Source of the DNA: Metellina segmentata
Taxonomy: Eukaryota; Arthropoda; Arachnida; Araneae; Tetragnathidae
Reading direction: 5' to 3'
Assembly (NCBI GenBank): GCA_947359465.1
Contig: OX375880.1
Location: 10,858,120-10,922,119 of the forward strand
Length of the DNA: 64,000 nucleotides
Under the pieces are notes generated by a model, which ran no database searches, was not told the DNA's origin, and saw only the letters and a program-made list of their open reading frames with translations. The translations under genes and the position numbers were made by a program. Positions within the stretch are counted from its first letter, which is position 1. The number at the start of each line of letters is the position of its first letter. This document shows, piece after piece, positions 12,221-22,361 of the stretch.

Positions 12221-12511
12221 GGGCGTCGTGGTAGCGGATTAGCAACAGGATCGTTGGGAGTTCGAATCTAGCCTATGACCCAAGGAGGCTGGTTCACGTT
12301 AAATATGTCGGGGTCTCAAGTGTTCTCACGTTGGTGAGATGTGAAATTTTGGAGAATGGGGTACCAGCTCAGGTGTTGACTTTGTCATCTGACCGTGGTT
12401 TAAAATTGCGAGGTGTTGCGCACGGATGTTTCCATTTAGGAGTGATCCCGGACCATAGCCAATAGCCCATTGTGTTGCTCCAGTGCGGCGTTAATTAAAG
12501 TACCTACCTCC
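12221..12511 (+). repeat. tRNA-derived SINE, diverged full-length copy
   Basis: The head gtcgtggtagcggattagca...ggagttcgaatct carries A- and B-box-like motifs. The family body follows (agaatggggtaccagctcaggtg, cgaggtgttgc, cccattgtgttgctcc), and it ends gttaattaaagtacctacctcca. It is more diverged from the others, with a different linker between head and body. Confidence 0.75.
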
Positions 12512-13070
12512 ATTTTAAAGTGACGCCTGAGGGTAACATCTTTACATATGTACGGGCATCACAATTCTAAGAACCCGACTCTCCTCCCTTCTGTTTTACC
12601 CTGGCCTGCTCTACATATTTCCTTTTTATCCTACTACCTCGTTGTTGTCTTGCGTTTGTCACAGCTTGACCAATTATGGCCCTCGCGACATCAATCCCCA
12701 AACCAATCATCACCCCAGACGACAAATATCCATGCCATAGGCTGGTGAAAAATCAAATAAAAGAACTTTTTAAGAGTGCACCTGCTGGGAAAATGGAAAA
12801 GCTAGAAAACATTTTTTTGAAGAATGCTTACAAAATGGTACTCATTGACAGAGGCCCATCGCTAAAATACCTCCGTGCGTGCGCCTTTCTACGATAAGGA
12901 TGCTAAACTAAGTTAAGGTTTCCAATATTTCACTTTTCATCCCTATCTTGGCAGAGGAAAAGAAAGAAGTGATTTATTATATGAATTGTGATTAAGACAT
13001 GAAAATCGTCTTCAATGCAACATTCATTGTAATCCTGTGGTCATTAAGTCAAACTATATCTTGATATGTA

Positions 13071-14484
13071 CACACATTGCCATAAAAATTTGCGCACCAA
13101 GAACTAATTATGGGATTGTAACGAAACTTGGCATGAAGGTACATGTCAACCAGATATGCAAATGATTAGAAATGCAGCGTGATTGCGAATTGCGTAATAC
13201 CACTAGAGGGCGTTTAACTCCATTCTCCTTGGAGTATAAAACAGATAAGCAGACCTTGTTTGAGTGTACTTAATCTTTTGCTAAGGAAACGCTGAGGTAG
13301 ACATGCCGTTACGCTGTCATCGAAGACAATATGAACAGCTGTCAGAGTTCGAGAGGGGAAGAATCATCGGGGTAATGGAAGCTGGTTGGTCAGCTCGGCG
13401 AGTAGCTCGTCAAGTAGGCCGTTCTGATTTTACTGTGAGGAAGTGTTGGGACCAGTGGACAGAAGAAAACGTCATTTACACGGCGAACAGATTCGGTACG
13501 CTCTCGACAGACCAGTCGTCGAGAAGACCGTCACATCAAACAAAACGTACGCGTAGAGCCAACTGCCTCATTGGACGCTATCTAGATACAGGCAGCACCT
13601 TCACTACGGGCCCCTGTGTCTTACTGAACCATCGCAAGGCAACTGGTTGAAGGACATCTGGTATCGCGGCGCTCATTACGTGTGCTGCCAATGAGTGTTG
13701 TCGCTCCGTTTGGAGTTGTGTCGCGCACGACGCGATTGAACTGCAACGGAATGGAAACAGGTCGTCTTCAGCGACGAATCTAGATTCAATTTGAGCAGTG
13801 ATGACAGTCGTGTTCGTGTGTGGAGGCCCCGTGGTGAACGCCTCAATCCTGCCTTCGCTTTACAGCGACACACCGCTTAAACGGATGGTGTGCTGGTATG
13901 GGGTGCCATTGCTTACGATACTCGGGGATCCCTAATATTGATCCATGGCACAGTGACAGCCCAGCGGTACGTCCATAACATCCTTCAGTCACATGCAGGG
14001 AGCACTGCCATGTGATGTCACTCATGGCAGGGCTCCCAGGAGCCATTTTTCAACAAGACAAAGCTCGGCCACACACAGCAAGGATGTCACTGCCTCCGCC
14101 ACATTACCACCCTTCCCTGGCCTGCTCGATCCCCAGATTTGTCACCAATCGAGTATATCTGGGATCATTTGGGACGGCAAGTTGGACGCCTAATGAGTTT
14201 GGTCGAACTAGAGACTCGTTCACAGCAACTGTGGAACGAGATGTCTCAGGACATCATACGGAACCTGTATGCCTCAATGCCCGCTCGTATCGCATCGTAC
14301 ATTCGCGCTAGAAGGGACAAGAGTGCTAAAACTTCCGTTCATTTGTACTTTTTTCTGCAATAAATGATCCTTTTTCTTTGATTTTCTAATCACTTACTTA
14401 TATCAAAGTAGTACTTACAAGTGTAAAATTTCGTTTCATTTTGACGACTTTTTCTTGGTGCGCAAATTTTTATGGCAATGAGTG
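13071..14484 (+). mobile_element. Tc1-like transposon 1
   Basis: The ends are cacacattgccataaaaat at 13071 and the inverse of cactcattgccataaaaat at 14484, with about 31-bp TIRs running to gcgcaccaag. TA lies on both sides (13069-13070 and 14485-14486), the expected TA target. The length of 1414 bp fits a full-size Tc1 element. The transposase inside is broken. Element 2 at 15309-16697 is the same family in opposite orientation. Confidence 0.9.
13303..14328 (+). pseudogene. Broken Tc1-family transposase
   Basis: Starts MPLRCHRRQYEQLSEFERG at 13303 and shows the paired-like helix-turn-helix DNA-binding region (SARRVARQVGRSDFTVRKCW). The catalytic domain then appears in pieces: SDESRF near 13780 holds the first Asp, FQQDKARPHTA near 14050 the second Asp, and SPIEYIWDHLG near 14140 the Glu of the DDE triad. 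Frames change several times (for example after about 13500 and between 13650 and 13700), so no full protein can be made. Its role would have been cut-and-paste transposition. Confidence 0.85.
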
Positions 14485-14699
14485 TAATATTAAAATGTGT
14501 ATCCATGTTAGAAAAATGAACCAGTAAATTTAGGTTTAAATTATTTTCCTTTTACTCCTGCTTCGGAACCAAATTCAAGTGAATGTAGAAAGGTGCCAAG
14601 ATAGAGATGGAAAGAGAAATATGGGTAACCTTAAGGTACCTTAGCATCATTATAGAAAAGACGCACACAGGTATTTACCAGAAGGCCTCAGTATGCGCA

Positions 14700-15306
14700 A
14701 ATCGACGATCTTTCTGAATTCCACCAGGAGTCATCATAGTCTGGTGTACTATCTAATAAAAGCTGAAACATACAAGATTCAAATTTGTTCAACTCTCCAC
14801 TGCTCCAAGTCACTTGAATTTTGTGTACCCAGCGAAAATGAAAAACCTATGAATACCTTTAATTCGTACATGAAACACGTTATTTTTAATCACGTAGTTA
14901 AAAATATTTTAAAATAAATATGTACGACATTTTAATACTGTAAAGAGTTTACAAATGGGGGATTTTAATGCACAAATTAGGAAAAATACCTATTTTTATT
15001 TAACCAACTATAAATATATATGCATGTTGAATGAAGTGAAGATTGCATTCTGAATTTACGAACACCGTTTACTAAAACCACACAATTTTCAACAACACAA
15101 CACGACAATTTTCGGACACACCAAATTTCACGAACACTGCAATGGAAATTATTTTCGATCATGTGGCTCTTCATTTTTCTGTGACCCTGCCATTAAATAA
15201 TCCAGCAATTTTGTTTAAACAAACTGAAGTTCTAAGCAACTGAATATTTTCAATATAATAAAACTTATGAATACATTACAACGATACAGCAAGTTCTTTT
15301 CACGAG
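14700..15306. other. Spacer between the two Tc1 elements
   Basis: AT-rich. Short open frames (14693-14917 plus, 14977-15174 minus) have no recognised similarity. No RNA gene is seen. Confidence 0.4.
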
Positions 15307-15308
15307 TA

Positions 15309-16697
15309 CACTCATTGCCATAAAAATTTGCGCACCAAGAAAAAGTCGTCAAAATGAAACGAAATTTTACACATGTTATTACTACTTTGATATAAGTAAG
15401 TAATCAGAAAATCAAAGAAAATGGATCATTTACTGCAGAAAAAAGTACAAATGAACGGAAGTTTTAGTACTCTGTTGGACCCCCTCTAGCGCGAATGCAC
15501 GATGCGATACGATCGGGCATTGTGTCGTACAAGTTGCGTAGGATGTCCTTAGATACCTCGTTCCACAGTTGCTGTAAACTCGACTCTAGTTCGACCAAAT
15601 TCGTAGGGTGTCCAACTTGTCATCCCAAATGATCCCAGATAGGCTCGATTGGTGACAAATCTGGGGATCGAGCTGGTCAGGGTTGTAATGTGGCGGAGTC
15701 AGTCTTGTGAGATCCTAACTGTATGTGGCCGAGCATTGTCTTGTTGAAAAATGGCTAATGGAAGAACTGCCATGAGGGGCATCACATGTGGTTGAAGGAT
15801 GTCACGGACGTACCACTGGGCTGGTGTATTATTGCCGTGTATCCTAAGCAATGGCACCACATACCGTCATACCAGCTGTGGGAGCGGTGTGTCGCTGTAA
15901 AGCTAAGGCAGGATTGAGGCGTTCACCACGGGGCCTCCACACACGATCACGATTGTCATCACTGCTCAAATTGAATCTAGATTCGTCGCTGAAGACGACC
16001 TGGTTCCAATCCGTTGAAGTCCAATCCAGTCGTGCGCGACACCACACCAAAAGTAGACGTCGGTGGGAGGGTGTCATTAGCAGCACACGTAATGGGCGCC
16101 GCGATACCGGATGTCCTTCAGCCAGGCGTCTTGCGATGGTTCGGGAAGACACAGGGGCACGTAGGAAAGGTGCTGGGTGTATCTGGATAGCGGTCAATGA
16201 GGCAGTTGGCTCCTACGCGTGCGTTTATTATGATGTGACGGTCTTTTCGACTATTGGTCTGTCGAGGGCGTCCTGAGGCTGGTCGCTGTGTAAATGACGT
16301 CTCTTCTGTCCACTGGTCCCAACGCCTTCTCACAGTAAAATCAGAACGGCCTACTTCACGAGCTACTCGCCGAGCTGACCACCCAGCATCCATCATCCCG
16401 ATGATTCCTCTCCTCTCGAACTCTGACAGCTGCTCATATTGTCTTCGATGGCGGCGTAATGGCATGTCTACTTCAGCGTTTCCTTTCCAAAAGATTAAAT
16501 ACACTCAAACAAGCTCTGCTTACCTGTTTTATACTCCAAGGAGAACGAAGTTCAACGCCTTTTAGTAGAACTACGCAATGCGCAATCACGCTGCATTTAT
16601 AATCATTTGCATATCTGACCGACATGTACCTTCATGCCAAGTTTCGTTACGATCTCAAAATTATATCTTGTTGCGCAAATTTTTATGGCAATGAGTG
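15309..16697 (-). mobile_element. Tc1-like transposon 2, inverted
   Basis: Perfect-looking TIRs cactcattgccataaaaat...gcgcaccaag at both ends, with TA at 15307-15308 and 16698-16699, length 1389 bp. It is oriented opposite to element 1 and 824 bp away, so the two together form a large inverted repeat. Confidence 0.9.
15464..16465 (-). pseudogene. Broken Tc1-family transposase, less decayed copy
   Basis: Minus-strand reading begins MPLRRHRRQYEQLSEFERR at 16465 with the HTH region SARRVAREVGRSDFTVRRRW. The RPASGRPR AT-hook-like linker follows, then after a frame change SDESRFNLSSD (first Asp). SPDLSPIEPIWDHLG (Glu block) lies near 15640, and a terminal RGGPTEY ends at 15464-15466. Frameshifts lie near 16150-16190 and after about 15844, and there are in-frame stops in the C-terminal third. 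It is more complete than the copy at 13303 but still not functional. Confidence 0.85.
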
Positions 16698-16699
16698 TA

Positions 16700-18035
16700 T
16701 TTATCTAAGAACACCGAATATTATCAGAGGCTTTTCAGTGGCTCATCTCAAGATGGGACACAGAAAAGCCTGTTGCTTGTAGAAAGGGTGGTCATTTATA
16801 TCAACGTTCGATGCTTTCTCTTGGGATGAAGAGTCTGACTTATCCTCCATTTTGCACTTTATGAAATTTTGACAGCAGTTTAAGTTCTGGTTTCTTTATT
16901 TTTCTTGTATTCCAATGCGAGTCTATGCTATCATTGAATACTATGAATCCACTATGCAGATATCCATAAAAAAAAATATTTTTGTTGAGCATAAATGCAC
17001 AAAAAAAATCAAATATTTTAAATTTCATGAATAGTTGTATTGCTTACTCAAAAACCTTTCTATATTATTTGATAATTTCTTCACATGGCTGTGTTCCCAA
17101 AGCACTCCCCTTAAAATTACCTTCTTCAAAAGCAGAATGTAAACCACATTAAGTAGAATTACTATTTTACTCTGACTTACTAGTATGACTTTTTTATCCA
17201 TGCCAATAGTTTTGTAAATTTTCTTGCTTGCTTTAAATTGATTGTAGCAGTGGCAACATGTGTTATTGGTTCGGTTTATTATTGATAATTTAATGTTGAA
17301 AACCAATTCAGGAATTTGGTGGAATGGCAACATTAGCAGGAACAGAAAAAATGTGACAGTTAGGGGGGCATCAAAATATGTTTTCACAAATGACGCTCTG
17401 ATGTTACATTGAAACATACTGGAAAGCTGGCAGGATTGATAAAAGACGATGGAAGGATGAAATAGCAAAAAGGTGAATATTATGGTTCAAAGCATAGTTA
17501 AAATGAGTTTTTGTTATAGGAAATGAGGAAACACAATTTTAACAAGATTTTCTCCTATTAAACAAACTTTAAACAGTCTTTTTCCATCGTCTACGAAATT
17601 CTACATGGCAATGCTTTTCAATTATATATGAAAGAACAGTAATTTTTGGGACTTATTATTTATGGCTTATAACTAAAAAAAATTGTTTTTTATCAAAAAA
17701 ATGGAAAAAATAGAAAAAATTGAAATGCACACTTGAGTTGTCTTTGCAAAATTTTACACTATGCTTATACACATTCTTTTTTTTTATTCCGAAAGAAATT
17801 CGGTAATACAAAATGTGATGCTGAGTGTTTTTACCAGTGAGTATATTAAAAAAAGTACACAAATATGATGATTGCTGCAAGAGATGGAATTGGAAAAATG
17901 CAGACTTTCAATTTAAACAATCAATAACTTCCAAAACAAAACTTTTTTCCATACAACTTTTTGCGTTCACTATAGGCATTGAAATGCATTTTTGTATTAA
18001 ATATAAAAGCAAAAATAAAGCAGTTTCACGTCTAC
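16700..18035. other. AT-rich stretch, no firm gene
   Basis: A minus-strand open frame at 17025-17468 (147 codons) contains hydrophobic runs (VTFFLFLLMLPFHQIPELVF, VILLNVVYILLL) and several Cys. It has no conserved motif I recognise, and it starts and ends without clear splice signals. Treated as chance or as an unproven exon. Confidence 0.3.
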
Positions 18036-18112
18036 CGAGTTCACTGATCCCGGACTGTCGTCAGTAGACCGTTTGTCGCTCCAGTGCGTCGTTAGCTAAC
18101 TCTACCTACCTT
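18036..18112 (+). repeat. SINE 3' fragment
   Basis: Matches the last about 75 bp of the SINE family: ctgatcccggactgtcgtcagtag, then ctccagtgcgtcgttagctaa, ending ctacctacctt. No head or body is present. Confidence 0.6.
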
Positions 18113-18234
18113 ACGGTTGTGATTTCAGAAATAAGCGCAACAGGAGATGAACACAGTAGTCATAACTATGGCTTGAAATGCTCGTTGCATAATTGTAATA
18201 GGATCTCAAAGTGAAACAGACTGAAGTTCGAATA

Positions 18235-19060
18235 CCTCTAATATTATAAAAGGAAGTATTTGTCTGTCTGTTTTTTTCGCGGCCGAAAAATCCTGACGAT
18301 TCTATGGCACTTACAGCAATGAGATTTGGCACACAGGTAGTCCAAATTGTTTGCAAATTTTGGATCGCAGCGAATTCTAAAATTTAAATTAGAAGATTTT
18401 TAAATGCATTTAGCAGTTTTTATTTTCCATCGATTTTTCAACGCCTTTCTTCCACGAAAGAAGAAACATCAGAATCTAGACTTTTCTACCCACGCGACGT
18501 CAGTCTTTGGAACTATGCCAAGTAGTTTTTCTCATCGCGTAGGAACGCGTAGAAGTTATAGTTTCCGTTTCCGTTTTGATATTGCGCAGAGGATAGATTT
18601 TCCAACAAGACGATAAAAACTAATAATCTTTAACTGGAGTAACTTAGTTCTTTTTTCTATCTCTTAGACTGTTAAAGTCAGAGTAAAAATTTTAACGGAT
18701 TTGGAATCTGCGGAAAATTTCACTTTAGATCGATACCTAAAAATATGATTTTCTTTAAATAAGTAATTATTAAATTGAATATATCTTTTATATTTTCGCA
18801 AGAGATTATGACGTCACGTGAAACAGATTGCATCTTCTGCCCTTCGCGTTAAAAAGAACTTACATTTCTTGTCCTATTCCATATCAGGGAATGACAGCAC
18901 AATATAAAAATACATTTTGACTGGGATTGTTAATTATTTTTTCGTAATATCGGAATCGCTAAAGATAGATTAAAAATTTCAACGAATTTGAAATCGGCGG
19001 AAAATCTTACACCTGATTAATAACTCAAATCACGGGCAACGCCGGTATAGCCATGCTGCA
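18235..19060 (-). repeat. Dispersed repeat family, inverted partial copy
   Basis: Inverted relative to 9050-9990. It shares the gcggccgaaaaatcctgacgat block (18283), the elements around 18430-18550, and the cgggcaacgccgg block at 19034. About half of the family length is present. Confidence 0.55.
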
Positions 19061-19598
19061 GTTGGTATTTAATAGAATGAAAAAGGTATTAGAGATAGTG
19101 GTACATAGCTGTGGCGTTCAAATAAATTCCATTGACCTTAAAGGTTTACATAAACGGGATCATCTTGATTATTGTGACTTGTCTTGATTATCTTGACCTG
19201 TGAATGAGGTGTAATTCGCTGATCTAACAGATAGCATTAAAATGATTGCAAACGCGATATGTTACCATTAACAAAAAAATGTGTTCCTCCAATTTTTATC
19301 AAACAAACATTGGAACACTCAAATCAAGTACACGGGGATCAAAAAAAAGTCTTACATTAAACAGGTCTGTTAAATTTTCGTCTACTTGTCTTCCGTATCT
19401 TCATTTTGTAGAATGTATGTAGTCTTTCAGAAGTGCACTCCGAAGATAGTCTCGATTGACATCAATCCGTTCGCTGCAATGGAAAAAATAAAAATGATTT
19501 ATACATTTGTTTCAATACCATCTTATGGATCGGATAACCCTTCAAGTACTAATTGAAGACGCTTCGACTCTGTCATAGCGTGAGATTATGACACATTC
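19061..19598. other. AT-rich spacer left of the hAT/Polinton composite
   Basis: No coding or structural feature recognised up to the 8-bp target duplication at 19599. Confidence 0.4.
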
Positions 19599-20161
19599 GC
19601 ATACACCAGGGGTGGCCAACCTTTTACATACCATGCGCCAATTTTATTTCATATACGAGTTCAGATGCGCCATATGTCTACCTTCTTACATTCAAGATTG
19701 GGGTAGGATCAGCTTCACTTAGGGGAAACTAAATTAGTTAATGTGAGCCAGTTCAAAGACCCGCGTTTATTGGAGCACCAACATACACTAGTAAGAGATG
19801 ATCTTTTGGACGTGAGGGCGATCGCAGGCATAGAGCCCGCTGATGGTGCTACAACTGCCATCTCGTTTGGTGAAGATAACTATGGACCACAGTTGACGGA
19901 TATGATGAGAGAGCTCTGAGCAAAATGGAGCTCCGAGAGCGAGGTCAGGTTGTAACTTGGAGTCGTCTGTTCTCTCTACTTGCTAGAAGGAAACTTGGCA
20001 TATTCTTAATATCTTTTCTATATAAGTAGGTTTATAGAAAAAATTATCATTTTAAAATGATTCAATTATTGTACGTATTACAGCACATAAACGTTACTGA
20101 CCATTAATAAGACTTTTGAGCCTGTTTCGATTTCGCTAGTCTTTTAATGTATGTTGTTAAA

Positions 20162-20598
20162 AGTAGTATTACACTGCTAACAACTGGCTCACTTGCAAAA
20201 CCTGCTAACAACTGGCTCACTTGCAAACTATGCTAATAACTGGCTCACTTGCAAACTATGCTAACAACTGGCTCACTTGCAAACCCTGCTAACAACTGAC
20301 TCACTTGCAAACCCTGCTAACAACTGACTCACTTGCAAACTCTGCTAATAACTGACTCACTCGCATACACTATTAAGTTCTGGCTCACGCGCTTGACATT
20401 TTAGTGCCTAACTTACAGTTCGACATGTTGATGGTATTATTGTTTGGCTCACACACACACACGTAAAGTGTGTTATTGTTTGACTCATGTGAAAGTGTGT
20501 ATGCGACAACATGCGAGTATTAGATGAGAAAAATTGTTAACACTGTGTTAATAGCCCTCCCCTGTTTGCGAGTCGAAAGAGCGTAAACCGTCCCTTAG
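20162..20598 (+). repeat. Polinton left terminal inverted repeat
   Basis: 437 bp matching the reverse complement of 31618-32102. It holds about seven copies of a 27-bp unit (ctgctaacaactggctcac + ttgcaaac) between about 20174 and 20370. A tail follows containing ttgttaacactgtgttaata and a stretch ending tcccttag at 20598. The right repeat has about nine units, which explains most of the length difference. Confidence 0.92.
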
Positions 20599-21014
20599 GG
20601 GAAAGCCGACGCGAATGAATTCACTTCCTGCTTTCTGTAGAAAGTTAGCGCGTAAGGAGCGGAGGAGAGGTTTTTTTTTTCAAGAGTAGAAGAATTTGTT
20701 TTTTCCTTCCGCCTCCTCCTTCGTTGTTGGAGGTGTTCCGTATTTAAACGGAGAGGGGAAGGAGAAAGTTCGCAAGAGGTCTTTGATGTGAGCTCGGAGA
20801 GGAGGGAAAGTCAAAATAAGGAAACAGCTGGATATTTATCTGCGGGAGAGGGTTTGATAGAAAAAGATTTTTACATTGCGATTCAAATCGTATGAAGTAG
20901 AAATGGATACTTACGTTGTTTATAAAGGAAGATGATTAATCTAATGAGGCTCATTTCCCATTTGTCGTTATGGTATTCAACACGTTAGGAGATAGAAGCA
21001 CCTAATTGAGTAAA
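20599..21014 (+). promoter_or_regulatory. Polinton left leader with possible TATA box
   Basis: Purine-rich leader between the TIR and the first gene. A TATA-like tatttaaac lies at about 20741-20749, ahead of a G/A-rich stretch. The motif tctgcgggagaggg at about 20847 recurs at about 21643 at the edge of the duplicated ATPase fragment. It probably drives the rightward gene row, but this rests on position and motif only. Confidence 0.35.
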
Positions 21015-21353
21015 ATGTTTATTTTTTCGCCTGCGCTTAAACAGAGATATGTGTTGGAATTGGGGTTAGCTGTTATTTGTATTTTTGCTATTGTAACATT
21101 TCTTTCCATCTTTTACGTTAGCGATAATTGCAAGTATGATGATCAGATTGATTTAACAAACACCTCCTGTGTCTATTCGGAAAAGTTGGGAAGAAGACTC
21201 TATTTCCACATTTGTAATAAAGAACATTCTAGAGTGTATGACATTCGTTATTTTTGGAAAGAGGAATTGAATAAGATAAACCCTCAAATTATTGGCGTAC
21301 AGCTTAGCGAATATGAATTTGGAAAACTTTGCAAACACAGTGTTAAATTTTAA
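21015..21353 (+). CDS. Small single-pass membrane protein (Polinton accessory)
   Basis: 112 residues from the ATG at 21015 (an upstream TTG at 21006 is less likely). A hydrophobic segment at roughly residues 11-33 (LELGLAVICIFAIVTFLSIF) predicts one membrane span. A short luminal or cytosolic domain follows, with NTSCVYSEKLGRR, HICNKEHSRVYDIRYF and the ending GVQLSEYEFGKLCK. The 3' end overlaps the start of the ATPase fragment at 21313 in another frame. A second, frameshifted relative precedes the intact ATPase at about 22150-22361. The conserved pairing suggests a gene normally coupled to the ATPase. Function is unknown; a membrane role in assembly or entry is possible but unproven. Confidence 0.6.
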   Translation: MFIFSPALKQRYVLELGLAVICIFAIVTFLSIFYVSDNCKYDDQIDLTNTSCVYSEKLGRRLYFHICNKEHSRVYDIRYFWKEELNKINPQIIGVQLSEYEFGKLCKHSVKF

Positions 21354-21666
21354 ACACCCCAGCACTTGTTTAATTGTAGGACCAAGTCAATCTGGTATAA
21401 CATCGTTAGTGCGTAAGATGATTAAAAGCAACATCTATTATCAACAGATGAAAAACATAAAATGGTGTTACAATTATTCTTCACCTTGGTTTTTTGACGA
21501 ACCTGGGATAGAGTTTGTACAAGGTTTACCTGAAAATTATGAAGATGTTGACTTCACGGTTATTGACGATCTGATGCATCGTTTAAATGAAAATATTTCA
21601 GAGTTGTTTACTGTGGTATCTCACCATAGGAATATAAGCGTTTCTGCGGGAGAGGGAATTGAATAA
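21313..21666 (+). pseudogene. Truncated extra copy of the packaging ATPase
   Basis: Reads MNLENFANTVLNFKHPSTC, then a Walker A region with the essential Lys replaced by Ile (GPSQSGITS, codon ata). It continues through a Walker B-like FTVIDDLM before losing similarity at about 21645, where sequence resembling the leader (tctgcgggagaggg) takes over. It is thus cut in the middle of the ATPase domain and lacks the key P-loop Lys. It is more closely related to the short copy at 21656-21868 than to the intact ATPase at 22346. Confidence 0.75.
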
Positions 21667-21868
21667 GATAAACCCACAAATTATTGGTGTACAGCTTAGC
21701 GAGTATGAATTTGGAAAACTTTGTAAACACAATGTTAAATTTTAAACACCCCAGGCACTTGTTTGATTGTAGGAGCAAGTCAATCTGGTAAAACATCACT
21801 AGTGCGTAAGATGATTAAAAGCAACATCCATGATCAACAGATAAAAAATATAAAATGGTGTTACAATA
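21656..21868 (+). repeat. Direct duplication of 21263-21475 (ATPase N-terminal fragment)
   Basis: About 213 bp, roughly 93% identical to 21263-21475, covering the end of the small membrane protein and the start of the ATPase through the P-loop. Here the P-loop reads SGKTS with the Lys intact, but a one-base change after the accccag block breaks the frame. The fragment stops at a boundary with the subterminal repeats (tagtagtatatgttgttgac). Confidence 0.8.
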
Positions 21869-21960
21869 GTAGTATATGTTGTTGACACTGACACCTGGAC
21901 TAAATATCGTGTGGATAGAAAAAGTGTTGACACGTGGTCTAAATATTGTGTACAGATCCC
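21866..21960 (+). repeat. Internal copy of the right subterminal repeats, inverted
   Basis: gtagtatatgttgttgacac followed by two units of about 38 bp (acacctggactaaatatcgtg + tggatagaaaaagt). The same units occur inverted at about 31455-31600 next to the right TIR. The left set therefore lies about 1.3 kb inside the left TIR, behind the duplicated ATPase fragments. This indicates that the left arm was lengthened by rearrangement. Confidence 0.75.
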
Positions 21961-22020
21961 AGTTTAATAATTCCAGTTAATAATGTTAATTGAGTCCAGA
22001 TGTTTGGTTCATCATATATG

Positions 22021-22056
22021 TATATATATATAAAGTGAGGTGAGAGTACATCAGAA
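22021..22056 (+). promoter_or_regulatory. Candidate TATA promoter for the ATPase gene row
   Basis: tatatatatataaag at 22021-22034 followed about 17-25 bp later by acatcagaatt, which resembles an arthropod initiator (TCA[G/T]). It lies just upstream of the frameshifted small gene and the ATPase. Low-complexity TA runs are common here, so this is only suggestive. Confidence 0.3.
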
Positions 22057-22150
22057 TTCAACACAGATTACAAGAGGGTGTTCATGTCGGTCTTAGGAAT
22101 CGTCTCAATTGCATTAAAGATATTTACATTGAGTCTGAGAGACGGCATTA

Positions 22151-22361
22151 GTGAGGTGGAACATTTCGAATTCAACGTGTTATTATTCTGAACGGTTAGG
22201 TGATAGAAAGATTTTGTTTTTTCATGTTTGTCGGAAAGGAGATTCACACGTGTATGATATACGTTATTTTTTTAAAAGACGAATCTTTGGGTTTAAAAGC
22301 AAATGTTGTAGGAGTACAACTAATAGAATTCGAATTTTGTCAGTTATGTCAAGTATGCTAA
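22151..22361 (+). pseudogene. Frameshifted relative of the small membrane protein
   Basis: The segment from about 22157 reads NSTCYYSERLGDR...HVCRKGDSHVYDIRYF, parallel to the gene at 21015. The frame then breaks in a run of seven T at about 22266-22272. In the next frame the conserved ending GVQLIEFEFCQLCQVC follows, with a stop at 22359-22361 overlapping the ATPase start. Because of the shift, the upstream part appears fused in frame to the ATPase, but that fusion is an artefact of the mutation. No clear membrane segment precedes it here. Confidence 0.6.

Larger units (their letters stand above)
1..12692. repeat. Long direct duplication, copy 1
   Basis: This stretch matches 51328-64000 in the same orientation almost base for base. 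The offset drifts from 51327 at the left end to 51308 at the right through small indels. Both copies are cut by the window edges, so neither true boundary is visible. Differences are scattered single bases and short homopolymer or microsatellite indels. One example is a TGA at about 4434 where copy 2 reads GGA. It may be a recent tandem segmental duplication with a period of about 51.3 kb, or an assembly artefact that placed two haplotypes in series. Confidence 0.93.
12865..14690. repeat. Imperfect inverted repeat flanking the first Tc1
   Basis: About 100 bp at 12865-12960 (ctttctacgataaggatgct...cctatcttggca) resembles the reverse complement of 14575-14690. The Tc1 element 13071-14484 lies inside. 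This suggests that the Tc1 inserted into the loop of an older foldback or TIR element. Confidence 0.4.

Noticed and set aside
17025..17468. Multi-span membrane protein gene (minus strand)
   Set aside because: AT-rich DNA readily gives hydrophobic frames. No conserved motif, promoter or splice signal supports it.
20174..20370. CRISPR-like array in the Polinton TIR
   Set aside because: The 27-bp units abut directly with no unique spacers and recur inverted at the other end.
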